From Sphingomonas jinjuensis (lineage in GTDB: Bacteria; Pseudomonadota; Alphaproteobacteria; Sphingomonadales; Sphingomonadaceae): 64,000 nucleotides of DNA. Positions 46,927-55,067 of the stretch are shown here, piece after piece; position 1 is the stretch's first letter; the number at the start of each line of letters is the position of its first letter. The notes beneath the pieces are model-generated. The model was not told where the DNA came from, ran no database searches, and saw nothing but the letters and a program-made list of their open reading frames with translations. The stretch is taken from NCBI RefSeq assembly GCF_014197105.1, contig NZ_JACIEV010000009.1, positions 1-64,000 on the forward strand. The letters run 5' to 3'. The position numbers were made by a program, and so were the translations under genes.

Positions 46927-48549
46927 ATGCTTCGGCTTTCCAACCTGACCCTGCCGCTCGACCATGAAGCCGGTGCGCTCGCGCCTGCGATCTGCACGCG
47001 GCTGGCCATCGCCGCCGACGATCTGATCGGGTTCGATATCGTCCGCCGCGGCAATGATGCGCGCAAGAAGAGTGCGATTCTGCTCGTCTACACGGTCGAC
47101 GTCACGCTGCGCGACGAGGCATCGGTGCTGGCGCGCTTCGCCGGCGATACCAACGTCCGCCCGACCCCCGACACCGTCTATCGCCACGTCGTCGGCGAGG
47201 TGCCCGCCGGCACGAAGCGACCGGTCGTGATCGGGGCCGGCCCGTGCGGCCTGTTTGCCGGGTTGATCCTGGCGCAGATGGGATTTCGCCCGATCATCCT
47301 CGATCGCGGCAAGGTGGTGCGCGAGCGGACCAAGGACACCTGGGGCCTGTGGCGGCGCGGCGTGCTCGATCCCGAATCGAACGTCCAGTTCGGCGAGGGC
47401 GGCGCCGGCACCTTTTCCGACGGCAAGCTCTACAGCCGGATCAAGGATCCACGCCATCTCAACCGCAAGGTGCTGATCGAGTTCGTGAAAGCCGGCGCGC
47501 CCGAGGATATCCTGACCGAGGCGCATCCCCACATCGGCACGTTCCGCCTGGTGACGATGGTCGAGAGCATGCGCGCATCGATCGAGGCGCTGGGGGGCGA
47601 GTATCGCTTCGGCACACGCGTCGACGGGATCGATGTCGAGACCGACGGCAGCGGCCAGCGCCGGGTGCGCGGGCTGCACACGCATGACGGCGGCTACATC
47701 GAGGCGGATCGGGTCGTGATGGCGGTCGGCCACAGCGCGCGCGATACCTTCGCGATGCTTCACCAGGCCGGCGTGTTCGCCGAGCCCAAGCCCTTTTCGA
47801 TCGGCGTTCGGATCGAGCATCCGCAAAGCTGGATCGATCGCGCGCGGTTCGGCGCCAATGCCGGCAACCCGATCCTGGGCGCGGCGGAATATCACATCTC
47901 GCACCACTGCTCGAACGGGCGCACGGTCTACAGCTTCTGCATGTGCCCGGGCGGCACCGTCGTCGCGGCGACGTCGGAGGAAGGCCAGGTCGCGACCAAC
48001 GGCATGAGCCAATATTCGCGCAACGAGCGCAACGCCAATTCGGGCTTCGTCGTCGCGATCGATCCGGCGCGCGACTATCCCGGCGACGCGCTGGCGGGCA
48101 TCGCGCTGCAACGGCATTGGGAAAAGCGCGCCTTCGTCGCCGGCGGATCGGATTATCGCGCACCGGCGCAGCGGGTCGGCGACTTCCTGGCCAAGCGCGC
48201 GTCGAGCGACCTGGGGTCGATCGTGCCCTCGTATCGGCCGGGGGTGCGACCGACCGATCTGGCCGACTGCCTGCCCGACTATGCCGTGGAGGCGATGCGC
48301 GAGGCGCTGCCGGTGTTCGGGCGCCAGATCGCCGGCTACGACCATCCCGACGTGGTGATGACCGGCGTCGAGACGCGCACCTCGTCGCCCGTCCGCTTCA
48401 CGCGCGGCCCCGATTTCCAGAGCCTCAACACCATCGGCCTCTACCCCGCCGGCGAAGGGGCTGGCTATGCCGGCGGCATCCTGTCGGCGGCGGTCGACGG
48501 CATCAAGGTGGCGGAGGCGGTCGCGACGAGCCTGTGCGCCGCCGGCTGA
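46927..48549 (+). CDS. FAD-dependent oxidoreductase (COG2509-type dehydrogenase)
   Basis: A 540-aa flavoprotein. An N-terminal domain of about 90 residues (ICTRLAIAADDLIGFDIVRR, SAILLVYTVDVTL) precedes the dinucleotide-binding site VVIGAGPCGLFAGLILA. Further blocks: FGEGGAGTFSDGKLYSRIKD, HPHIGTFRLV, SFCMCPGGTVVAATSEEG and the C-terminal YPAGEGAGYAGGILSAAVDG. This is the conserved 'uncharacterised FAD-dependent dehydrogenase' family, with no defined substrate. The 3' end overlaps the RNase H-like gene by 16 bases. Confidence 0.9.
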   Translation: MLRLSNLTLPLDHEAGALAPAICTRLAIAADDLIGFDIVRRGNDARKKSAILLVYTVDVTLRDEASVLARFAGDTNVRPTPDTVYRHVVGEVPAGTKRPVVIGAGPCGLFAGLILAQMGFRPIILDRGKVVRERTKDTWGLWRRGVLDPESNVQFGEGGAGTFSDGKLYSRIKDPRHLNRKVLIEFVKAGAPEDILTEAHPHIGTFRLVTMVESMRASIEALGGEYRFGTRVDGIDVETDGSGQRRVRGLHTHDGGYIEADRVVMAVGHSARDTFAMLHQAGVFAEPKPFSIGVRIEHPQSWIDRARFGANAGNPILGAAEYHISHHCSNGRTVYSFCMCPGGTVVAATSEEGQVATNGMSQYSRNERNANSGFVVAIDPARDYPGDALAGIALQRHWEKRAFVAGGSDYRAPAQRVGDFLAKRASSDLGSIVPSYRPGVRPTDLADCLPDYAVEAMREALPVFGRQIAGYDHPDVVMTGVETRTSSPVRFTRGPDFQSLNTIGLYPAGEGAGYAGGILSAAVDGIKVAEAVATSLCAAG

Positions 48550-48902
48550 AGATCTTCTTCGATGGCGGATCGCGGGGCAATCCGGGGTCGATCGAGGTCG
48601 CGGTGGTGGCCGGCGGACGTGCAATTGTCCGCACCGATCTGGGCGAGGGCAGCAGCGCCGACGCCGAATGGCTGGCGCTGATCTACGCGGCGGAGACGGC
48701 GCGCGAGATCGGCGGCGAGGTCGTGCTGCTGGGCGATTCCGCGGATGTGATCGCCAAGGCGAACGGCAGGGTGGCCTGCCGCGGCGAGGCGGCCGCCTAT
48801 CGCGAGCGCTTCCTGTCGGTGGCGGGCGCGCTGCCCGTCCGGCATATCGGGCGCACGCAGAACCTGGCGGGCATCGCGCTGGCGCGGCGACATCCGCGAT
48901 GA
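48534..48902 (+). CDS. RNase H-like protein, diverged
   Basis: A 122-aa RNase H-fold protein. It begins VRRRLKIFFDGGSRGNPGSI, with the first catalytic Asp in FFDGGSRGNPG, Glu in ADAEWLALIYAAE and Asp in LLGDSADVIAKANG. The usual last Asp motif (NxxADxLA) reads QNLAGIALAR, so the fourth acidic residue is missing. GTG at 48534 is the best start and overlaps the oxidoreductase; CTG at 48546 is possible. The canonical rnhA is 4.1 kb upstream. It may be a weak nuclease or a nucleic-acid-binding relative. Confidence 0.75.
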   Translation: MRRRLKIFFDGGSRGNPGSIEVAVVAGGRAIVRTDLGEGSSADAEWLALIYAAETAREIGGEVVLLGDSADVIAKANGRVACRGEAAAYRERFLSVAGALPVRHIGRTQNLAGIALARRHPR

Positions 48903-48942
48903 CTCGCGTTGCGCGAGAGCGGCGAATGAGGAAGGCGAGCGC

Positions 48943-49614
48943 ATGACCCTGTCGATACGCGAGGCGGTGGCGGCGCGGCGCTCGGTGCGCGGGTTCCTGC
49001 CCGACCCGGTGCCGCTCGACACGCTGCGCCGCATCGCGATCGAGGCGGGACGCGCGGCGACTGGTGGCAATCTGCAACCGTGGCACGTCGATATCGTCAC
49101 CGGCGACGCGCTCACGGAGTTAAAGGCGGTCATGGCGGATCGCGTCGCCAGCGGCGGCGCCGAGACGCCTGGCTATGCGATCTATCCGCCGGACCTCGAC
49201 GGGCCCTACGACGAGCGCCGCCGGGCGATGGGGGAGCTGCTGTACAATCACCTCGGCATCCCGCGCGAGGACAAGGCGGCGCGACGGGATTGGTTCGCAC
49301 GCAACTTCCAGCTGTTCGGCGCGCCGGCGGCCTATTTCGTGACGGTCGACCGCCGCATGGGGCCGCCGCAATGGGCCGACCTTGGCATGTACCTGCAAGC
49401 GCTGATGCTGCTGGCGGTCGACGTAGGCCTCGCCACCTGCGCGCAGGAGGCATGGGCGCTGTATCCCGAGACGGTGGCCGGTTTCCTCGGCACACCGGCG
49501 GAGCGACTGCTGTTCTGCGGCGTCGCGATCGGGCTGGAGGATCCCGCCGATCCGGCCAACCGGACGCGAAGCGAACGGGCGCCCGACCATGAGTGGCTGA
49601 CGATCAGGGGCTGA
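48943..49614 (+). CDS. Nitroreductase family protein
   Basis: A 223-aa FMN-dependent NAD(P)H oxidoreductase of the nitroreductase fold. It begins MTLSIREAVAARRSVRGFLP, the FMN-phosphate-binding Arg/Ser segment, followed by AGRAATGGNLQPWHVDIV. The middle DLGMYLQALMLLAVDVGLAT and C-terminal FCGVAIGLEDPADPANRTRS complete the FMN site. It could reduce quinones, nitroaromatics or enones. AGGAAGGCGAG precedes the start. Confidence 0.92.
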   Translation: MTLSIREAVAARRSVRGFLPDPVPLDTLRRIAIEAGRAATGGNLQPWHVDIVTGDALTELKAVMADRVASGGAETPGYAIYPPDLDGPYDERRRAMGELLYNHLGIPREDKAARRDWFARNFQLFGAPAAYFVTVDRRMGPPQWADLGMYLQALMLLAVDVGLATCAQEAWALYPETVAGFLGTPAERLLFCGVAIGLEDPADPANRTRSERAPDHEWLTIRG

Positions 49615-49730
49615 TACGCAATTGACCTGCGATATGAACGGCTAACAAAATTGCGACGAGGCGGCAGTTTTTTGCCGTAATTCGTTTCTACTGTTGCGTT
49701 CATGACACACCGAATCAGCCGCCGGCGCTC

Positions 49731-51992
49731 ATGAAGATCGCAGCCCTCCTCGCCGCCGCAGCCTGGGCGCAGGACGCGCCGCCCCAGACCAGCGATACCG
49801 GGGCCGACACCGAAGGCGAGGCGGTCGTCGTCACTGCCAAGCGCGCCTATGGATCGGCGATCGCCGACATTCCCCCGGTGCTCGAGCTCGATCGCAATGC
49901 GCTCGACGCACTCGGCGCAACCAAGATCAGCGAGCTGATCCAACGCCTCGGTTCGTCCACCCGCTCGTTCACCGGCGAGGCCAGCGGCATTCTGCTCAAC
50001 GGCCGCCGCGTCGCCAGCGAGCAGGACGTGTACGGCATCCCGCCCGAGGCGATCGAGAAGGTCGAGGTGCTGAGCGAGCGCGATGCCGCGCGCTTCGGCT
50101 TCTCGCCGACGATGCGCGTCACGAACTTCATCACCAAGAAGCAATTCCGCGCACTCGCCACCCAGCAGCTCGCCGGTGCGGCGACCGAGGGCGGCGGCGG
50201 CACCAATTACACCGAAGCGAACAGCACCCGGATCGACGGCAACCGGCGACTGACCGTCACCGCCAGCTATTTGCGCCAGAACCCCGTCTTTGAAACCCAG
50301 CGCGACATCGCGCCGGTGATCGACGCCGCGCGCGGCATCAACTTGTCGCCCTATCGCACGCTCAACCCGCTGTCCGACAAGGTGTCGCTCGACGGCACGC
50401 TGGCCGCGCCGGTGTCGGGCAAGATCGACGGATCGCTCAACGTCACCATGGAGGCGGAACGCACGCGGGGGCTGATCGGCCTTGCCACCGATCCGCTGCC
50501 GACCGGCGCGCCCGACATCCTGCGCCAGCGTACGACCCGGCTGTCGCTCCACGCCGGCGGCACGCTGCAGGGCTATGTCGGCAGCTGGTCGTGGAACGCG
50601 ACGTCGAGCTACGACCGGCTCGACCGCGCCGCCCTGTCGCGCGGCGACGATGCCACCGTGCCGCCGATCGACCGCAGCCGCACGACCGCCGACACCGTCG
50701 CGGGCAAGCTGGTGGCGAGCGGCCCGGTGCTGACGCTGCCCGCGGGCGCGGCGCGGGTCACGCTCTCGGCCGATTATGGCCGGTCAAACAGCAATGGCGT
50801 CGCCTTTCGCGGGACCGACGGCTTCGACTTCGCGCGCACGGTGCGCAGCGCCGCGGTCAACGCCACCGTGCCGATCATCTCGCCCGATGGCCCCGCTCTC
50901 GCCTTTGCGGGGCGGTTGTCGGCGACCGGCGAGATCGGCGTGTCCGACGTGTCGGGATCGGGCCAGCTGCTTCGCTCCACCTATGCGCTCACCTGGGTGC
51001 CGCGGCCGATCGTCGACTTCAACCTGTCGGTGAACCGCACCCAGACCCCGCCCGACATCGCGCTGCTCAACGCGCCCGTGCAGACGACGCCCAACGTCCC
51101 CTTCTTCGACTTCGTGCGCGGCCAGAGCGATCTCGTCACCACGGTCGCGGGCGGCAATCCCGGGCTCGACCCCGAACGGCGGCGGATCACGACCGCCGGC
51201 ATCGGGCTGAATCCGATCAAGAACACCAGTTTCCGCCTCGCCCTCGACTATATCGACACCGACATCCGCAACCTCACCGCAGTGCCGAGCGGCGCGACGT
51301 TGCCGATCCAGCGGGCGTTTCCCGACCGCTTCGTCCGCGACGCCAGCGGCGCGCTGGTGTCGGTCGATTTCAGCTCGGTCAACATCGCCCGCGAGCGCGA
51401 GCGCAAGCTGCGGCTCAGCACCAACCTGTTCACCAAGCTCGGCAAGTCGCCGCCGCCGCCGCCCGCGCCCACGCCGGGAGCGAAGCCCGACGCCGCCGCC
51501 CCGCCGCCCCGCCCCGTCAAGCGACCGCCGGTCCTGTTCATGAACGCCAGCGCGACCTATCGCCTGGCCGATGCGATCACGCTGCGCCCCGGCCTCGCCC
51601 CGCTTGACCTGCTCGACGGCGCGACGCTCGACGGCACCGGCGGTCGCGCGCGGTGGGAAGCGGATGGGACGATCGGGCTCGGCTATGGTCCGGTGAACAT
51701 CGGCACCTATTCGCGGCTGCAGGGGCCGACGCGCATCCGCAGCGAGCTGCCCGGTTCCGACCTTCGCTTCTCGGAACGGACCTGGATCGTCCTCTACAGT
51801 TTCGTCGATGTGTCGAAGCTGGTGAAGGCGCCGTGGACGCAGAAGATGTCGCTCCAGTTCACTGTCGAGAACCTGCTCAACGATCGCGTCGACGTCCGCG
51901 CCGCCGATGGCCGGACGCCAACGCGCTACCAGAGCGCCTATCTCGATCCGCTCGGCCGTTCGGTCCGCATCGGCGTCCGCAAGCTGTTCTAG
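49731..51992 (+). CDS. TonB-dependent receptor-like protein with Pro-rich insertion
   Basis: A 753-aa outer-membrane protein. A short signal peptide (MKIAALLAAAAWAQ) is followed by EAVVVTAKRAYGSAIAD and a plug (ISELIQRLGSSTRS, PPEAIEKVEVLSERDAARFG) in which the common GPQG signature is absent and is replaced by GFSPTMRVTNFITKKQF. The beta-barrel is interrupted at residues about 574-604 by a Pro/Ala-rich stretch (PPPPPAPTPGAKPDAAAPPP), probably an extended loop. It ends SVRIGVRKLF. It resembles a receptor subgroup common in sphingomonads. Substrate unknown. Confidence 0.87.
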   Translation: MKIAALLAAAAWAQDAPPQTSDTGADTEGEAVVVTAKRAYGSAIADIPPVLELDRNALDALGATKISELIQRLGSSTRSFTGEASGILLNGRRVASEQDVYGIPPEAIEKVEVLSERDAARFGFSPTMRVTNFITKKQFRALATQQLAGAATEGGGGTNYTEANSTRIDGNRRLTVTASYLRQNPVFETQRDIAPVIDAARGINLSPYRTLNPLSDKVSLDGTLAAPVSGKIDGSLNVTMEAERTRGLIGLATDPLPTGAPDILRQRTTRLSLHAGGTLQGYVGSWSWNATSSYDRLDRAALSRGDDATVPPIDRSRTTADTVAGKLVASGPVLTLPAGAARVTLSADYGRSNSNGVAFRGTDGFDFARTVRSAAVNATVPIISPDGPALAFAGRLSATGEIGVSDVSGSGQLLRSTYALTWVPRPIVDFNLSVNRTQTPPDIALLNAPVQTTPNVPFFDFVRGQSDLVTTVAGGNPGLDPERRRITTAGIGLNPIKNTSFRLALDYIDTDIRNLTAVPSGATLPIQRAFPDRFVRDASGALVSVDFSSVNIARERERKLRLSTNLFTKLGKSPPPPPAPTPGAKPDAAAPPPRPVKRPPVLFMNASATYRLADAITLRPGLAPLDLLDGATLDGTGGRARWEADGTIGLGYGPVNIGTYSRLQGPTRIRSELPGSDLRFSERTWIVLYSFVDVSKLVKAPWTQKMSLQFTVENLLNDRVDVRAADGRTPTRYQSAYLDPLGRSVRIGVRKLF

Positions 51993-52014
51993 CGTTCGAT
52001 GACGTCAGCCTGGG

Positions 52015-52097
52015 CCGTTCATGCTAAGCGCAGTCGAAGCACATGCCCCGAGCGCATTCGCCTGTGGCCTGTCCTTCGACGTCGCTCAGGACGAACG
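52015..52097. repeat. Inverted repeat (family C) downstream of second TonB receptor
   Basis: Arms CCGTTCATGCTAAGCGCAGT (52015-52043, continued) and the segment ending CTCAGGACGAACGG (52069-52097) pair with a few mismatches. It lies between convergent genes and probably terminates both. Confidence 0.7.
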
Positions 52098-52116
52098 GAA
52101 TAGAGGCGAGCCCGAA

Positions 52117-52581
52117 TTATAAGGTCGAACGACGCGCTTTCACCAGCGCGGCGTCGAGTGCCGACAGGAAGCGCGAGCGGTCCTCGCGGCTGAAGGGCGG
52201 CGGACCGCCGATGCGGTCGCCGCCGGCGCGCAGGTCGCTCATGATCGCGCGAACCGCGACCGCATTGCCGATCGACGCGGTGGTGAAGGGCTTGCCGTTG
52301 GGCGCGATCACCGCCGCCGCACCCGCCTTCAGGCAGCGATCGGCAAGCAGGATGTCCGCCGTCACCACGACGCAGTGGGCATCGATCCGCTCGGCGATCC
52401 AGTCGTCGGCGGCATCGAAGCCGTCGCTGACGACGACGCGCTCGACCAGCGGATGCTGCGGCACGCGGAAGTGGGCATTGCTGACGACGGTCACGGGCAC
52501 CTCGAGCCGCCAGGCGACGCGATAGATCTCGTCCTTGACCGGACAGGCATCGGCATCGACCAGGATATGCGGCTGGACCAT
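52117..52581 (-). CDS. DUF188 (YaiI/YqxD) family PIN-like protein
   Basis: A 154-aa protein with the DUF188 signature ILVDADACPVKDEIYRVAWR, conserved VVSDGFDAADDWIAE, VVTADILLADRCLKAGA and a C-terminal GGPPPFSREDRSRFLSALD. The fold is PIN/NYN-like with clustered aspartates, suggesting metal-dependent nuclease activity, but no activity is established. The start at 52581 matches the family length. It is convergent with the TonB receptor and divergent from the monooxygenase. Confidence 0.93.
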   Translation of the reverse strand: MVQPHILVDADACPVKDEIYRVAWRLEVPVTVVSNAHFRVPQHPLVERVVVSDGFDAADDWIAERIDAHCVVVTADILLADRCLKAGAAAVIAPNGKPFTTASIGNAVAVRAIMSDLRAGGDRIGGPPPFSREDRSRFLSALDAALVKARRSTL

Positions 52582-52646
52582 CGCCGCCCCATCGCATGGC
52601 GGCGACCGTACACGCAACGGAAGCGACGGTGCCGGGTTGAGCGCCG

Positions 52647-53861
52647 ATGGCAAAGAACATCCTAATCACCGGCGCCAGCGTCGCCGCCAATACCGCCGCC
52701 TTTTGGCTGGGCCGCGGCGGCTGCGCCGTGACCGTGGTCGAGCGGGCGCCGTCCTTTCGCGACGGCGGCCAGAACGTCGACGTCCGCGGTGTCGGACGCG
52801 AGGTGCTCCGCCGCATGGGGCTGGAACAGGCAGCGCTCGCCCAGGGGACCGGCGAGGAGGGCACGGCATGGGTCGATGGCGAAGGCCGGCCGGTCGCCGA
52901 ATTCCGCACCGACGAGATGGCGGGCGACGGCCCGACCGCCGAGATGGAGATCCTGCGCGGCGATCTGGCGCGGCTGCTGTACGAGGCGGCACGCGATCGC
53001 GCCGACTATCGCTTCGGCGACCATGTCACGCACATCGTGCAGGACGGTGATGGCGCGGCCGTCACCTTCGCTAGCGGCGGCACCGAGCGGTACGACGCCG
53101 TCGTGGTCGCCGAAGGGGTCGGCTCGACGACGCGCGAACTGGCCTTTCCGCAAGAGAACGACCCGCGCTGGATGGACCTGACCATCGCCTATTTCACCAT
53201 CCCGCCCACGCCGGACGACGATCGGATGTGGCGCTGGTACAATGCCACCGGTGGCCGAAGCATCTCGCTGCGTCCCGACCGGCACGGCACGACACGTGCG
53301 ATGCTGTCGGTCCAGAAGCCGCCCGAGGGGGAGCAGGACTGGTCGCGCGATCGCCAGCGCCAGTGGCTGGCGGAGCGGTTCGCCGACGCCGGCTGGCAGG
53401 CGGCACGGGTGCTGGAGGGGCTGGCGACGACCGACGACTTCTACTTCGACGTCCTGCGCCAGGTGCGGATGCCGCGCTGGTCGAACGGCCGCGTCGCGCT
53501 GACCGGCGATGCCGCCTGGTGCGCGACGCCGATCGCGGGGATCGGCACGACGCTGGCGGTGACGGGCGCCTATGTGCTGGCGGCGGAGCTGCTGCGCCAC
53601 GACGATCCGGCGACCGCATTCGCCGCCTATGAACGCGCGATGCGGCCGATGGTCGAGGAGGGACAGGGCGTTCCCAAGATCGCGCCGCGCCTGATGAACC
53701 CGCACAGCCGGCTCGGCATCCGGCTGCTCCACGGCGTCCTCGGCATCGCCAGCACGCCGGCGCTCCGCGACGCCGCCGCAAAGCTGTTCGCGCGGCCGCC
53801 CAAGCAGCCGGACCTGTCCGGCTATCCGACTGACGTAGCCGCGGTCGCAGTGGCTCGATAG
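52647..53861 (+). CDS. FAD-dependent monooxygenase (PHBH/TetX-type)
   Basis: A 404-aa class A flavoprotein hydroxylase. The N-terminal FAD motif is ILITGASVAANTAAFWLGRG, with TVVERAPSFRDGG binding the ribose. The second FAD motif is VALTGDAAWCATPIAGIGTT. The DG fingerprint region is DAVVVAEGVGSTTR. It resembles TetX-like and aromatic-ring hydroxylases; the substrate is unknown. No membrane segment or signal peptide. The cyclophilin gene starts 30 bp downstream, so the two may be co-transcribed. Confidence 0.88.
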   Translation: MAKNILITGASVAANTAAFWLGRGGCAVTVVERAPSFRDGGQNVDVRGVGREVLRRMGLEQAALAQGTGEEGTAWVDGEGRPVAEFRTDEMAGDGPTAEMEILRGDLARLLYEAARDRADYRFGDHVTHIVQDGDGAAVTFASGGTERYDAVVVAEGVGSTTRELAFPQENDPRWMDLTIAYFTIPPTPDDDRMWRWYNATGGRSISLRPDRHGTTRAMLSVQKPPEGEQDWSRDRQRQWLAERFADAGWQAARVLEGLATTDDFYFDVLRQVRMPRWSNGRVALTGDAAWCATPIAGIGTTLAVTGAYVLAAELLRHDDPATAFAAYERAMRPMVEEGQGVPKIAPRLMNPHSRLGIRLLHGVLGIASTPALRDAAAKLFARPPKQPDLSGYPTDVAAVAVAR

Positions 53862-53890
53862 ACTGGGCGACAATCAGCCGGAGCCCTTCG

Positions 53891-54517
53891 ATGCGCCAGA
53901 CCCTCACCGCCCTCCTCCTCGCCACGCTCTCGCTGGGCAGCCCCGCCGCCGCGCAGACCCTGGCCCCCACCCCGGCCCCCGTCGCCACCCCGCAGCCGGG
54001 CGAGGTGCGCGTGGTGCTGACGACCAGCGCCGGGCCGATGACGATCGCGGTCGATCCCGTCCATGCGCCGCTGACGGCCAAGAACTTCCTTCGCTACGTC
54101 GATGCCAGGCGGCTCGACGGCACCATCTTCTACCGCGCGATGAAGCTGGGCGACGGCGCTGGCCTGATCCAGGGCGGGGTGCAGAACGACCCCAAGCGGC
54201 TCTATCCCCCCGTCGCGCACGAACCGACGACGCTGACCGGGCTGAGCAACAGGGACTTCGCGATCTCGATGGCGCGCGACGTGCCGGGCAATGCGACGGC
54301 GGACTTCTTCATCTCGGTCGGCGACCTCACGTCGCTCGATGCCAAGCCCGGCGACCCGGGCTTCGCGGTGTTCGGGCGCGTCGTCGACGGCACCGACACC
54401 GTGCGCAGCATTCTGGGCATGCCGACGACCGCCACTGCCCGCAATCCCGCGATGAACGGGCAAATGCTGGCGGAACCGGTGAAGATACTGACCGCGCGGC
54501 GGGCGGTTCCCTCATAA
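53891..54517 (+). CDS. Peptidyl-prolyl cis-trans isomerase, cyclophilin type, exported
   Basis: A 208-aa protein with signal peptide MRQTLTALLLATLSLGSPAAAQ, then a Pro/Ala linker and a cyclophilin domain: APLTAKNFLRYVDARRLDG, IQGGVQNDP, ISMARDVPGNATADFFISVG and FAVFGRVVDG. The catalytic arginine usually found in FHR is replaced by FYRAMKLG, common in bacterial periplasmic forms. It should assist folding in the periplasm. Confidence 0.92.
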   Translation: MRQTLTALLLATLSLGSPAAAQTLAPTPAPVATPQPGEVRVVLTTSAGPMTIAVDPVHAPLTAKNFLRYVDARRLDGTIFYRAMKLGDGAGLIQGGVQNDPKRLYPPVAHEPTTLTGLSNRDFAISMARDVPGNATADFFISVGDLTSLDAKPGDPGFAVFGRVVDGTDTVRSILGMPTTATARNPAMNGQMLAEPVKILTARRAVPS

Positions 54518-54518
54518 G

Positions 54519-54539
54519 TCCTCCCCCGGAGGGGGAGGA
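54519..54539 (+). terminator. Palindrome TCCTCCCCC/GGGGGAGGA (family A)
   Basis: A perfect 9-bp stem with a 3-base loop GGA directly after the cyclophilin stop. It likely terminates transcription or is a family A repeat; no T run follows. Confidence 0.55.
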
Positions 54540-54588
54540 TTTGATCGCCCTTCCCTCACCCGGATCATGCGTTAAGGTGCGCCGACCT

Positions 54589-55047
54589 ATGCCGACCGTC
54601 TACGCCGTTTCCACCATCGCCCAGACGATCCAGCTGTCGTTGAGCCCGGTCTTCATGCTGGCCGGCATCGCCGGGCTGCTGAACGTGCTCGCCGGACGAT
54701 TGTCGCGCGTGGTCGATCGCGCCCGTGCGCTCGAAGCGCTGCATCCGCGCTCGACCGGGGCCGAGCACGAACGCCACGTCTGGGAACTGCGCCGGCTCGA
54801 CCGACGGGTGACGATCATCAACGCCTCGCTGTTCCTGGCGGTGGCGAGCGCGATCATGACCTGCCTGGTCGTCGCGCTGCTGTTCGTCGCCAATCTCGCC
54901 AAGCTGCATATCGGCACCATCGTCGCCCTGTCGTTCATCATGGCGATGGTGCTGCTGGTCGCCTCGCTGATCTCGTTCCTGGTCGAGGTCCGCGTATCGC
55001 TGCGCGCAATCCACGTCCGCGCCGAGCTGCTCGAGCGGCGCCCCTGA
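54589..55047 (+). CDS. DUF2721 family membrane protein
   Basis: A 152-aa membrane protein with three helices: an N-terminal TIAQTIQLSLSPVFMLAGIAG, a middle INASLFLAVASAIMTCLVVA and VALSFIMAMVLLVASLISFL. Between helix 1 and 2 is the family's basic loop LAGRLSRVVDRARALEAL. The start at 54589 (MPTVYAVST) is chosen because it gives the usual DUF2721 length. Function unknown. Confidence 0.88.
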   Translation: MPTVYAVSTIAQTIQLSLSPVFMLAGIAGLLNVLAGRLSRVVDRARALEALHPRSTGAEHERHVWELRRLDRRVTIINASLFLAVASAIMTCLVVALLFVANLAKLHIGTIVALSFIMAMVLLVASLISFLVEVRVSLRAIHVRAELLERRP

Positions 55048-55067
55048 TCGACCGGTAGCGGCCACGG

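Noticed and set aside
46321-49086. A 921-codon minus-strand open frame opposite the flavoprotein gene
   Set aside because: Shadow of the real plus-strand genes. Composition is biased and no motif is present.
49661-49680. Hairpin CGGCA-TTTTT-TGCCG upstream of the second TonB receptor as a terminator
   Set aside because: The stem is only 5 bp and the T run is in the loop rather than after the stem, so it does not resemble an intrinsic terminator.
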